Source of the DNA: Bacteroidales bacterium
GTDB taxonomy: Bacteria > Bacteroidota > Bacteroidia > Bacteroidales > Azobacteroidaceae
DNA length: 64,000 nucleotides
Direction: 5' to 3'
Assembly (NCBI GenBank): GCA_003851245.1
Contig: BHEP01000004.1
Span: forward strand, 1-64,000
Shown: in pieces, positions 53,131 through 60,746 of the stretch
Numbering within the stretch: position 1 is the stretch's first letter
Layout: each line of letters opens with the position of its first letter
Translations under genes and position numbers: made by a program
The notes under the pieces: generated by a model
What the model was told of the DNA's origin: nothing
The model's database searches: none
What the model saw: the letters and a program-made list of their open reading frames with translations, nothing else

Positions 53131-55167
53131 ATGAAACGAACAATCTTTTTTATCTCTCTGATCTCTGCTTTATTTTCCTGTAGACAGGAAAATAAAGCAG
53201 TAGTGGAAATTGTAGATCGAAGCGACATCTCGCAGACAAACGCCAACTACATTGGCAATAGAGAACCACTCAAGCCACTGCATTTCATAAAGCTACCCGT
53301 AGGAAGTATTGAGCCCGAAGGATGGGTAAAGCAGTATCTTGTATTGCAAAAAGAGGGACTCACGGGTCAGCTGGGCGAAATTAGTGCCTGGCTTGCCAAG
53401 GAAAACAATGCATGGCTCAAAACTGGAGGTGATCATGGCTGGGAAGAGGTTCCCTACTGGCTCAAAGGCTATGGCAATTTGGCATACATCCTCAATGATC
53501 AGAAGATGATAGATGAAACTAAAATATGGTTGGAGGGTGCTTTTGCCAGCCAGCGACCCGATGGATACTTCGGACCAGTAAACGAAAGAAACGGGAAATA
53601 CGAAATTTGGGCAAATATGATAATGCTCAATTGCTTGCAATCTTACTACGAGCACAGCAACGACCAAAGGGTGATAGAGCTGATGACGAAGTATTTTGCC
53701 TGGGAGATGAGCGTTCCCGACGACCAGTTTCTCGAAGATTATTGGGAAAAAAGCCGTGGGGGCGACAACTTAGCCAGCGTATATTGGCTATACAATATTA
53801 CTGGCGATGCCTTCCTATTAGAACTGGCGCACAAGCTACACCGCAACACCGCCGACTGGACGCAAGAAACAAACCTGCCCAACTGGCATAATGTCAATAT
53901 AGCACAATGTTTTAGAGAACCCGCTACCTACTATATGCAGACAGGAGATTCGGCATTGCTGCGTGCTACCTACAACAACCAAGATCTTATACGACGAACC
54001 TTTGGACAAGTTCCTGGAGGTATGTTTGGCAGCGACGAAAATTGTCGCCTCGGCTATATCGATCCTCGCCAGGGAGTAGAAACCTGTGGCATGGTCGAAC
54101 AGATGGCTTCCGACGAAATACTCCTGCGCATTACGGGCGATGGATACTGGGCAGAAAACTGCGAAGATGTTGCCTTCAATACATACCCTGCGGCGGTGAT
54201 GGACGATTTTAAGTCCTTGCGCTACATAACCTGTCCAAACCATGTGCTCAGCGATAGCAAAAATCATCACCCTGGCATAGACAATGGTGGACCTTTTCTT
54301 ATGATGAACCCATTCAGCAGCCGCTGTTGCCAGCACAACCATGCACAAGGATGGCCATACTATGCCGAAAATTTGGTGATGGCTAGTCCCGACAATGGCT
54401 TGGCTGCTCTGCTATATAATGCTTCTGTGACCAAGGCTAAGGTAGCCGACGGCAAAGAGATTACCCTCACACAGGAAACAAACTACCCCTTTGAAGAAGA
54501 CATCCGCTTCACTATTAATACCAGCCAAGAACTGGCTTTTCCCCTATACCTTCGCATTCCCTCTTGGTGCACAAATGCCTCTATCAATATCAATGGCGAA
54601 AAAATTGCTCTCAAAGATGCTGCAGGAAAATATGCCAAAGTGGATAGGATGTGGAAGGATGGTGACAAGATTACTCTATACCTACCTATGGAGTTGAGCC
54701 TAAGAACCTGGCAAACAAACAAAAATAGTGTAAGCGTCGATTACGGGCCACTCACCTTATCCCTGAAGATAGACGAAAAAAATATCAGAATGGACAGCAA
54801 AGAATCGGCCATTGGAGATTCCAGGTGGCAAGCGGGAGTAGACGCTGAGAAATGGCCCTCTTTCGAGATTTATCCAAATTCTCCTTGGAACTACGCACTG
54901 GTATTGAGCGATGCCCCACTATCTCAGCAGTTTGTAATAAGCCGAAAGGAATGGCCCAGCGACAATTTCCCTTTCTCCTTGGCAAGCGTTCCTCTGGAGT
55001 TCAAAGCCAAAGGCAAGCAAATACCCCAATGGACAATTGACCAATTCGGACTATGCAGCGTCTTGCCTCAAAGCCCCATCAGCCTCGACACTCCCGAAGA
55101 AGAAATAACATTGATCCCCATGGGAGCAGCTAGATTGAGAATATCGGCATTCCCAAACACAAAATAA
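53131..55167 (+). CDS. GH127/GH146-type beta-L-arabinofuranosidase-like lipoprotein
   Basis: The 678-residue protein begins with a short lipoprotein signal (MKRTIFFISLISALFSC). The (alpha/alpha)-barrel (WLKGYGNLAYILNDQKMIDE, SQRPDGYFGP) carries the zinc-site pattern of the family: Glu317 and Cys319 in VETCG, then Cys399-Cys400 in SSRCCQHNH. This matches the Glu-x-Cys and Cys-Cys ligands of the Bifidobacterium enzyme HypBA1 with nearly the same spacing. It probably removes beta-L-arabinofuranose, but some relatives have other specificities. Just after the lipobox, the coding DNA holds a perfect 17-bp inverted repeat (53165-53200). Confidence 0.8.
   Translation: MKRTIFFISLISALFSCRQENKAVVEIVDRSDISQTNANYIGNREPLKPLHFIKLPVGSIEPEGWVKQYLVLQKEGLTGQLGEISAWLAKENNAWLKTGGDHGWEEVPYWLKGYGNLAYILNDQKMIDETKIWLEGAFASQRPDGYFGPVNERNGKYEIWANMIMLNCLQSYYEHSNDQRVIELMTKYFAWEMSVPDDQFLEDYWEKSRGGDNLASVYWLYNITGDAFLLELAHKLHRNTADWTQETNLPNWHNVNIAQCFREPATYYMQTGDSALLRATYNNQDLIRRTFGQVPGGMFGSDENCRLGYIDPRQGVETCGMVEQMASDEILLRITGDGYWAENCEDVAFNTYPAAVMDDFKSLRYITCPNHVLSDSKNHHPGIDNGGPFLMMNPFSSRCCQHNHAQGWPYYAENLVMASPDNGLAALLYNASVTKAKVADGKEITLTQETNYPFEEDIRFTINTSQELAFPLYLRIPSWCTNASININGEKIALKDAAGKYAKVDRMWKDGDKITLYLPMELSLRTWQTNKNSVSVDYGPLTLSLKIDEKNIRMDSKESAIGDSRWQAGVDAEKWPSFEIYPNSPWNYALVLSDAPLSQQFVISRKEWPSDNFPFSLASVPLEFKAKGKQIPQWTIDQFGLCSVLPQSPISLDTPEEEITLIPMGAARLRISAFPNTK
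53165..53200. repeat. Perfect 17-bp inverted repeat within the 5' end of the GH127 gene
   Basis: CTGCTTTATTTTCCTGT (53165-53181) and its exact reverse complement (53184-53200) are separated only by AG. The mRNA hairpin would begin about 35 nt after the start codon. It encodes residues 12-24 around the lipobox, and the palindrome makes the antisense frame read almost the same peptide. Confidence 0.9.
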
Positions 55168-55188
55168 AGAATATATTTTTAAAATTAT

Positions 55189-57003
55189 ATGAAAATGAAG
55201 AAGTTAGTATTATCAGCAGGAATATTATTCCTCACATTAAGTGCGTCTGCACAATGGAAGGCGGCAGGCGACAAGTTAAAAACGCCCTGGGCAGAGCAGA
55301 TCAATCCTCAAAACGTATTGCCTGAATACCCCCGACCTATTATGGAAAGAGGCGAATGGCAAAACTTAAATGGACTCTGGGATTACGCCATATTACCTGC
55401 AGGAGAGAAAGAGCCCAACTCCTTCGATGGGAAAATATTGGTGCCTTTTGCCGTAGAGTCCAGCTTGTCGGGCGTTCAAAAATCTGTGGGAGATACCAAG
55501 GAGCTTTGGTATAAACGTACATTTACTGTGCCTGCAGCCTGGAAAGGCAAGCAATTGCTGCTGCATTTTGGTGCCGTAGATTGGAAAACCGAAGTGTATG
55601 TAAACGACATAAAAGTGGGCTCACACACTGGAGGTTATACCCCTTTTTATTTCGACATCAGCCCTTTTCTAAAATCGGGAGAACAAAAACTTGTGGTCAA
55701 GGTATGGGATGGTACCGACAATGGATACCAGCCACGAGGAAAGCAAATAAATAATCCTCATGGTATTTGGTATACGCCAGTGACAGGCATCTGGCAAACA
55801 GTGTGGTTGGAGCCCGTCAACAACCTACACATAGCCAATCTGCAAACAGTGCCCGACATCGACAAAAATCGCCTCACGGTAAAGGTATGTGCACAAAATA
55901 GTACTGCGGCCGACATTGTGGAGCTTAAAGTTATGGACGGCGGCAAGCTTGTAGCTTCAGCAAAAGCTGCGGTAGGACAATCCCTAGAACTCAATCTTGC
56001 AAATGCCAAACTATGGTCGCCAGAGTCGCCCTTCCTATATGATATGGAAGTTAGCCTAATCCGCAACGGAAAGGTACTCGACAAGGTAAGTAGCTACTGT
56101 GCGATGCGAAAAATTTCTAAGGCGAAAGACCAAAATGGCATCGTTCGCATGCAACTCAACAACAAAGACTACTTCCACTTCGGCCCGCTAGACCAAGGGT
56201 GGTGGCCCGATGGTTTGTATACCGCTCCTTCGGATGAGGCTTTGGTTTACGACATTCAAAAAACAAAAGATTTTGGCTTCAATATGATACGCAAACACGT
56301 AAAAGTAGAGCCTGCACGCTGGTACACGCATTGCGACAGGTTGGGTATCCTCGTTTGGCAAGACATGCCCAATGGAGGAAGCTCTCCGCAATGGCAAATG
56401 CACAACTACTATACTGGCAACGATCAGATACGTACGCCTGAATCTGAAAACAACTTCCGCAAAGAATGGAAGGAAATAATGGACTACCTATATTCCTACC
56501 CTTCTATTGCTGTATGGGTGCCATTTAATGAGGCTTGGGGCCAATTCAAAACATCCGAAATATCTGATTGGACAAAAGCCCACGACCCCTCGCGATTGGT
56601 AAATCCTGCCAGTGGAGGAAATCATTACTACACAGGCGATATACTCGACTTACACAACTATCCTGATCCTAAAATGTATCTCTACGATGCCGAAAGAGTA
56701 ACCGTACTTGGTGAGTATGGAGGCATAGGTCTTCCTTTGGAAGGGCATCTATGGCAAACAGATAAGAACTGGGGGTATGTGCAGTTCAAAAGCTCAAAGG
56801 AAGTGACCGACGAATACGTCAAATACGGAGAATCCCTAAAAACAATGATTAAGGCTGGTTTCTCTGGTGCGGTTTATACCCAAACTACCGACGTCGAGGG
56901 CGAGGTAAACGGACTAATTACCTACGACAGAAAGGTGATTAAAATAGACGAAGCTAGGGTCAGGAAAATAAATCAGGAAATTTGTAGAATGCTTGATAAG
57001 TAA
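55189..57003 (+). CDS. GH2 family glycoside hydrolase
   Basis: The 604-residue protein has a signal peptide (LVLSAGILFLTLSASA). It shows the GH2 order: a sugar-binding jelly roll (NLNGLWDYAI, WYKRTFTVP, LLLHFGAVDWKTEVYVND), an Ig-like middle domain and the TIM barrel. Glu448 in VPFNEAWGQF is the acid/base and Glu509 in VLGEYGGIG the nucleophile. It is shorter than classical LacZ-type enzymes because the C-terminal domains are absent. The target may be beta-galactoside, beta-mannoside or alpha-L-arabinopyranoside; the sequence does not decide. It ends the first transcript of block B at a hairpin. Confidence 0.85.
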   Translation: MKMKKLVLSAGILFLTLSASAQWKAAGDKLKTPWAEQINPQNVLPEYPRPIMERGEWQNLNGLWDYAILPAGEKEPNSFDGKILVPFAVESSLSGVQKSVGDTKELWYKRTFTVPAAWKGKQLLLHFGAVDWKTEVYVNDIKVGSHTGGYTPFYFDISPFLKSGEQKLVVKVWDGTDNGYQPRGKQINNPHGIWYTPVTGIWQTVWLEPVNNLHIANLQTVPDIDKNRLTVKVCAQNSTAADIVELKVMDGGKLVASAKAAVGQSLELNLANAKLWSPESPFLYDMEVSLIRNGKVLDKVSSYCAMRKISKAKDQNGIVRMQLNNKDYFHFGPLDQGWWPDGLYTAPSDEALVYDIQKTKDFGFNMIRKHVKVEPARWYTHCDRLGILVWQDMPNGGSSPQWQMHNYYTGNDQIRTPESENNFRKEWKEIMDYLYSYPSIAVWVPFNEAWGQFKTSEISDWTKAHDPSRLVNPASGGNHYYTGDILDLHNYPDPKMYLYDAERVTVLGEYGGIGLPLEGHLWQTDKNWGYVQFKSSKEVTDEYVKYGESLKTMIKAGFSGAVYTQTTDVEGEVNGLITYDRKVIKIDEARVRKINQEICRMLDK

Positions 57004-57033
57004 AACTAATGTGAGGTAAATAATTTGATCTAT

Positions 57034-57070
57034 ACAAAGGGTATTTGGCATAAAACTAAGTACCCTTTGT
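57034..57070 (+). terminator. 10-bp stem-loop after the GH2 gene
   Basis: ACAAAGGGTA (57034-57043) pairs with TACCCTTTGT (57061-57070), loop 17 nt. No T-run follows directly. The right arm contains the -33 box of the next promoter, so termination and initiation overlap here. Confidence 0.5.
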
Positions 57071-57096
57071 GTAAATCAAATTTATAATTATCTTTG
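57066..57096 (+). promoter_or_regulatory. Internal promoter of block B (TTTG-N19-TATCTTTG)
   Basis: TTTG at 57066-57069 and TATCTTTG at 57089-57096 with 19 nt between match the consensus. It would drive the lipoprotein-GH43-GH43-GH43-GH92 unit. A sequence 13/17 like the HTCS repeat, inverted, lies at 57043-57059. Confidence 0.65.
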
Positions 57097-57124
57097 TACA
57101 TTACTATTCAAATATTTATAATTT

Positions 57125-57560
57125 ATGAAATCATTTATTAATTACTATTTTCTATTGGGTCTATTTTTTTTTAGTCCTAACTGCCTGTGAAGACGATAAA
57201 AAAGAAATACTCGTAAGTATTCCCCTTGAAGTGTCAGATGTAAACTTAGCTGATATAGGAAGAACCAATCCTATAACCTTTGCATTCAATACTATGGCAG
57301 AGGTAGGGAATATACAAAGATGCACGATAAGAACTAGTAACATATATATAAATGATAGTATAGGATCAATAAAGGTGTCTCTGAAGGGGAAGTATCTTAC
57401 AATAAAAGTAGTATCTTCGCCATACGATTGGGGCTGTGGCGATTGCCGTACTATGCACATTCTTGATTTTCAACTTCCTAGTTTAGATGCAGGAGAATAC
57501 ACTGTTAATACAGATATAAACAACAATGACCGACATAGTTTTAAGCACACATTTTTTTAA
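57125..57560 (+). pseudogene. Small lipoprotein gene frameshifted in a run of nine T
   Basis: ATG 57125 opens a signal peptide (MKSFINYYFLLGLFFF) that hits a stop at the lipobox. Removing one T from the nine-T run at 57164-57172 restores the frame to LTACEDDKKEILVSIPLEV and on to 57560, giving a lipoprotein of about 145 residues. Its body (SDVNLADIGRTNPITFAFNT, DWGCGDCRTMHILDF) is beta-rich with a CxxC. The family is not recognised. The precise repair at a homopolymer suggests either phase variation, a sequencing error or a recent loss. It lies between the internal promoter and the first GH43 gene. Confidence 0.75.
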
Positions 57561-57573
57561 GACATCTAAATTC

Positions 57574-58677
57574 ATGATGAAAACTTTCAAGACATCAACA
57601 CTCCTTATTTTGTGCATTGTATGCCTTTCAGCATGCAAAAAGCATCCCCAAACATATCAAAATCCATTGCCCATCGCTTTTGGCGATCCTTATATTCTTG
57701 CAGCATCCGACGGAAAGTACTATATGTATGGTACCGGAGGAGTGGAAGATGGTTTCAGAGCCTGTGTTTCTGACGACTTGCTGTCGTGGAAAGAGCTGGG
57801 ACAAATTTTTAAGGGTAATACAAAAACCTCTTGGAGTACTGCCAATTTTTGGGCTCCCGAAGTTTACGAAATAAAGGGCAAGTACTACATGCTATACAGT
57901 GCCGACTGGCGAGAAAACCCCAACAATGAAGGCGAAAACTTTAGAATAGGCATAGCCGTAGCAGACAAGGCCCAAGGCCCCTTTCTTGATCTGATGGACA
58001 GACCTATATTTGACCCTGGATACCCTATTATTGATGGCAATTTGCTATTTGAACCCGATGGCAAGATTTACCTTTATTATTCGCGCTGCTGCTATAAAAA
58101 CCCCGTAGAAAGCGAAGTCGCCGACTGGGCAAAAAAACAGGGATTATTTGAAGAAATAGAAGAAAGTTGGATTTATGGTGTCGAACTAGCTCCCGACTTT
58201 TCTGGAATTATTGGTGAACCCCAACTCCTACTCCAGCCCCCCTTCAAAATGGACGACAAGCAAGCAGAATGGGAAAGCCGATCCGTCACAAGCAAAGAAA
58301 TCAATCGCCGCTGGACCGAGGGTTCGTTCATCTTCAAAAACAAAAATACTTATTATATGATGTATTCTGCCAATTATTTTGGTGGAAAAAATTATGCCGT
58401 CGGCTATGCCACTGCAGACAGTCCTTTGGGCCCCTTTGTAAAGGCAGAAAACAACCCCATTTTGCAAGCCAACACCAAAGAAGGAGGCGTGGTTACAGGC
58501 ACTGGGCACAACATGGTGTTTACATCGCCCTCAGGGCAGATGTATTGCGTATATCATGGCAGAACAGAAGCCACTGGCGATGAGAGGCTGGTATTCATTG
58601 ACCGAATGGATATTCAAGAAAATGGGCAACTAATTGTTCATGGACCTACCACAAGCCAACAAACAATCTCTAAATAG
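57574..58677 (+). CDS. GH43 family glycosidase 1 (lipoprotein)
   Basis: Starting at ATG 57574 (a second ATG follows at 57577), the protein has 367 residues and a lipobox CLSAC. The five-bladed propeller carries the GH43 triad: Asp38 in FGDPYI (base), Asp154 in IIDGNLLFE (pKa modulator) and Glu249 in WTEGSFIF (acid). The family cuts arabinofuranosyl, xylosyl or galactosyl bonds, and an arabinofuranosidase role fits the locus. The upstream in-frame start at 57526 is rejected because it overlaps the frameshifted lipoprotein and destroys the signal peptide. Confidence 0.88.
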   Translation: MMKTFKTSTLLILCIVCLSACKKHPQTYQNPLPIAFGDPYILAASDGKYYMYGTGGVEDGFRACVSDDLLSWKELGQIFKGNTKTSWSTANFWAPEVYEIKGKYYMLYSADWRENPNNEGENFRIGIAVADKAQGPFLDLMDRPIFDPGYPIIDGNLLFEPDGKIYLYYSRCCYKNPVESEVADWAKKQGLFEEIEESWIYGVELAPDFSGIIGEPQLLLQPPFKMDDKQAEWESRSVTSKEINRRWTEGSFIFKNKNTYYMMYSANYFGGKNYAVGYATADSPLGPFVKAENNPILQANTKEGGVVTGTGHNMVFTSPSGQMYCVYHGRTEATGDERLVFIDRMDIQENGQLIVHGPTTSQQTISK

Positions 58678-58685
58678 AGGTAGAT

Positions 58686-59726
58686 ATGCAAACTTACCAC
58701 AAATTCAATTGTCATAAGGTGCGCAGACTAGCCTGCATATTACTTTTTGTCCCTCTCCTTTTTTTTATTCTGTCCTCATTTAAAAAAGGAACTCCCCAGA
58801 AAGAGGAGCAAAGATTGTATACAAATCCTGTAGTTGATGTCAGCTTGCCCGATCCAAGTATTATTAGAGATGCTGATGGAACTTTCTATCTTTATGCCAC
58901 CGAAAACACCCGAAATGTACCCATATACAAGTCGTCCAACCTTGTTGATTGGTCTTTTGTAGGAACTGCATTTAATGATCAAAGCCGACCCACGTTTGAA
59001 GAGAAAGGAGCTATTTGGGCTCCCGACATCAATTTTATTGATGGACAATATGTACTTTACTACTCAATGTCTGTTTGGGGTGGAGAGTGGACCTGCGGTA
59101 TTGGTCTAGCAACAGCAAAAGAGCCCCAAGGTCCTTTCGTTGATCATGGCAAGCTGTTTAGAAGCAATGAAATTGCTGTGCAAAACTCTATAGATCCTTT
59201 TTATATAGAACAAGATGACAAAAAATTTCTCTTCTGGGGAAGTTTTAGTGGCATTTATGCCATTCAACTCAGCCAAAATGGACTTCTCCTGATGTCCGAA
59301 GCCCAAAAACAGCAAGTAGCAGGCAGTGCCTATGAAGGGGTCTACATACACAAAAAGGACGACTACTACTACCTGTTTGCGTCCATAGGATCTTGTTGCG
59401 AGGGAGTAAAAAGCACATATACCACTGTCGTTGGGCGATCCAAACAAGTCCTTGGGCCTTACCTCAACAAGCAAGGAGCATCTATGATGGACAACCAGCA
59501 TGAGGTAATCTTATCGAAGAATGCCCATTTCGTTGGTGCTGGACATAATTCCGAAATTGTTCAAGACGAAGATGGCAAGGACTGGTTTCTATACCATGCA
59601 GTAGACCTAAAAAATCCCTCTGGAAGAGTACTCATGCTAGACGAAATAAAATGGGTAGAAGGCTGGCCAAGTATCAATGATGGAAGCCCAAGCTCAGAAT
59701 ATAAGATACCTAGATTTTTAAAATAA
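58686..59726 (+). CDS. GH43 family glycosidase 2
   Basis: The 346 residues begin with a basic segment and one hydrophobic helix (LACILLFVPLLFFILSSF), possibly an uncleaved anchor. The triad is Asp56 in LPDPSII, Asp170 in NSIDPFYI and Glu217 in AYEGVYI. WAPDINFIDGQYVLYYS is typical of the endo-arabinanase-like subfamilies. It follows the first GH43 by 8 bp. Confidence 0.88.
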   Translation: MQTYHKFNCHKVRRLACILLFVPLLFFILSSFKKGTPQKEEQRLYTNPVVDVSLPDPSIIRDADGTFYLYATENTRNVPIYKSSNLVDWSFVGTAFNDQSRPTFEEKGAIWAPDINFIDGQYVLYYSMSVWGGEWTCGIGLATAKEPQGPFVDHGKLFRSNEIAVQNSIDPFYIEQDDKKFLFWGSFSGIYAIQLSQNGLLLMSEAQKQQVAGSAYEGVYIHKKDDYYYLFASIGSCCEGVKSTYTTVVGRSKQVLGPYLNKQGASMMDNQHEVILSKNAHFVGAGHNSEIVQDEDGKDWFLYHAVDLKNPSGRVLMLDEIKWVEGWPSINDGSPSSEYKIPRFLK

Positions 59727-59736
59727 CAACATACTT

Positions 59737-60714
59737 ATGAAACAATTAATTATTCCCTTCGTTTTCGCCTTCATGGCACTACAATCTTGCGAAGAGAAGC
59801 CCAAAGCAAAGGCTGGAAATCCCGTTTTTCCTGGCTGGTATGCCGATCCCGAAGGTATTATCTTCGACCAAAAGTATTGGATATATCCCACCTATTCGGC
59901 TCCCTACGACGAGCAAGTATTTATGGATGCCTATTCCTCGTCCGACCTAGTAAATTGGACAAAGCATCCTAAAATTATTGATACAGTAGCCGTTCCTTGG
60001 GTCAAGCGTGCCATGTGGGCTCCCTCCATCATAAAGAAGGAAAATGATTACTTCCTCTTCTTTGCTGGCAACGATATTCAAAGCGACGACGAATATGGCG
60101 GCATAGGGGTGGCAATAGCCGATAGACCTGAAGGGCCTTACAAAGATTATCTTGGAAAACCCCTAATCGATAAATTCCACAACGGGGCACAGCCCATAGA
60201 TCAATTTGTGTTTTGCGACAAAGATGGAACCTACTACATCTATTATGGGGGCTGGAAACATTGCAATGTGGCAATTCTTAAAAAAGATTTTACTGGTTTT
60301 GAAGCCCTTCCTTCTGGCGAAACTTTTATGGAAGTTACTCCCGAATCCTACGTTGAAGGCCCCTTTATGTTTGTGCGCAATGGCAAATACTATTTCATGT
60401 GGTCGGAAGGTGGATGGACAGGGCCCAATTATTCTGTGGCTTATGCCATAGCCGACAGCCCTCTAGGGCCTTTCAAACGAGTAGATAGAATTTTACAGCA
60501 AGATCCCAATGTGGCTACAGGAGCCGGACACCATTCGGTAATCCATGAGCCCAAAAGCGACAAATATTACATGGTTTATCACCGCCGTCCCCTCAGCGAA
60601 ACCGATGGAAATCACAGAGAAACCTGTATTGATGAAATGTTTTTTGATGAAAATGGATTCATCTTGCCCGTAGTAATTACACACGAGGGAGTGGAAGAAA
60701 ATAACTTGAACTAA
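59737..60714 (+). CDS. GH43 family glycosidase 3 (lipoprotein)
   Basis: The 325-residue protein has a lipobox LQSC (MKQLIIPFVFAFMALQSCEE). The triad is Asp37 in WYADPEGI, Asp155 in QPIDQFVF and Glu207 in YVEGPFMF. Its start (NPVFPGWYADPEG) differs from the other two, so it is another subfamily, and probably another linkage. It follows the second GH43 by 10 bp. A tandem repeat lies between its stop and the GH92 start. Confidence 0.88.
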   Translation: MKQLIIPFVFAFMALQSCEEKPKAKAGNPVFPGWYADPEGIIFDQKYWIYPTYSAPYDEQVFMDAYSSSDLVNWTKHPKIIDTVAVPWVKRAMWAPSIIKKENDYFLFFAGNDIQSDDEYGGIGVAIADRPEGPYKDYLGKPLIDKFHNGAQPIDQFVFCDKDGTYYIYYGGWKHCNVAILKKDFTGFEALPSGETFMEVTPESYVEGPFMFVRNGKYYFMWSEGGWTGPNYSVAYAIADSPLGPFKRVDRILQQDPNVATGAGHHSVIHEPKSDKYYMVYHRRPLSETDGNHRETCIDEMFFDENGFILPVVITHEGVEENNLN

Positions 60715-60746
60715 ACAATAAAATAACAATAAAATAACAATAAAAT
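60714..60746 (+). repeat. Three tandem 11-bp units at the GH92 start
   Basis: AACAATAAAAT occurs three times without a gap and the last copy supplies the AT of the GH92 start codon. It fills the whole 30-bp gap between the third GH43 gene and GH92. Copy-number change would alter the A-rich initiation region. Confidence 0.85.

Noticed and set aside
53055-53246. Minus-strand frame with a lipobox-like ALFSC opposite the GH127 start
   Set aside because: The resemblance is produced by the perfect 17-bp palindrome in the sense gene; the frame has no further support.
53836-54348. 170-codon minus-strand frame inside the GH127-type gene
   Set aside because: Shadow of the (alpha/alpha)-barrel coding sequence, including the region of the catalytic Cys pair.
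57526-57573. Upstream extension of the first GH43 gene
   Set aside because: It would bury the lipoprotein signal peptide and overlaps the preceding lipoprotein frame; ATG 57574 is better.
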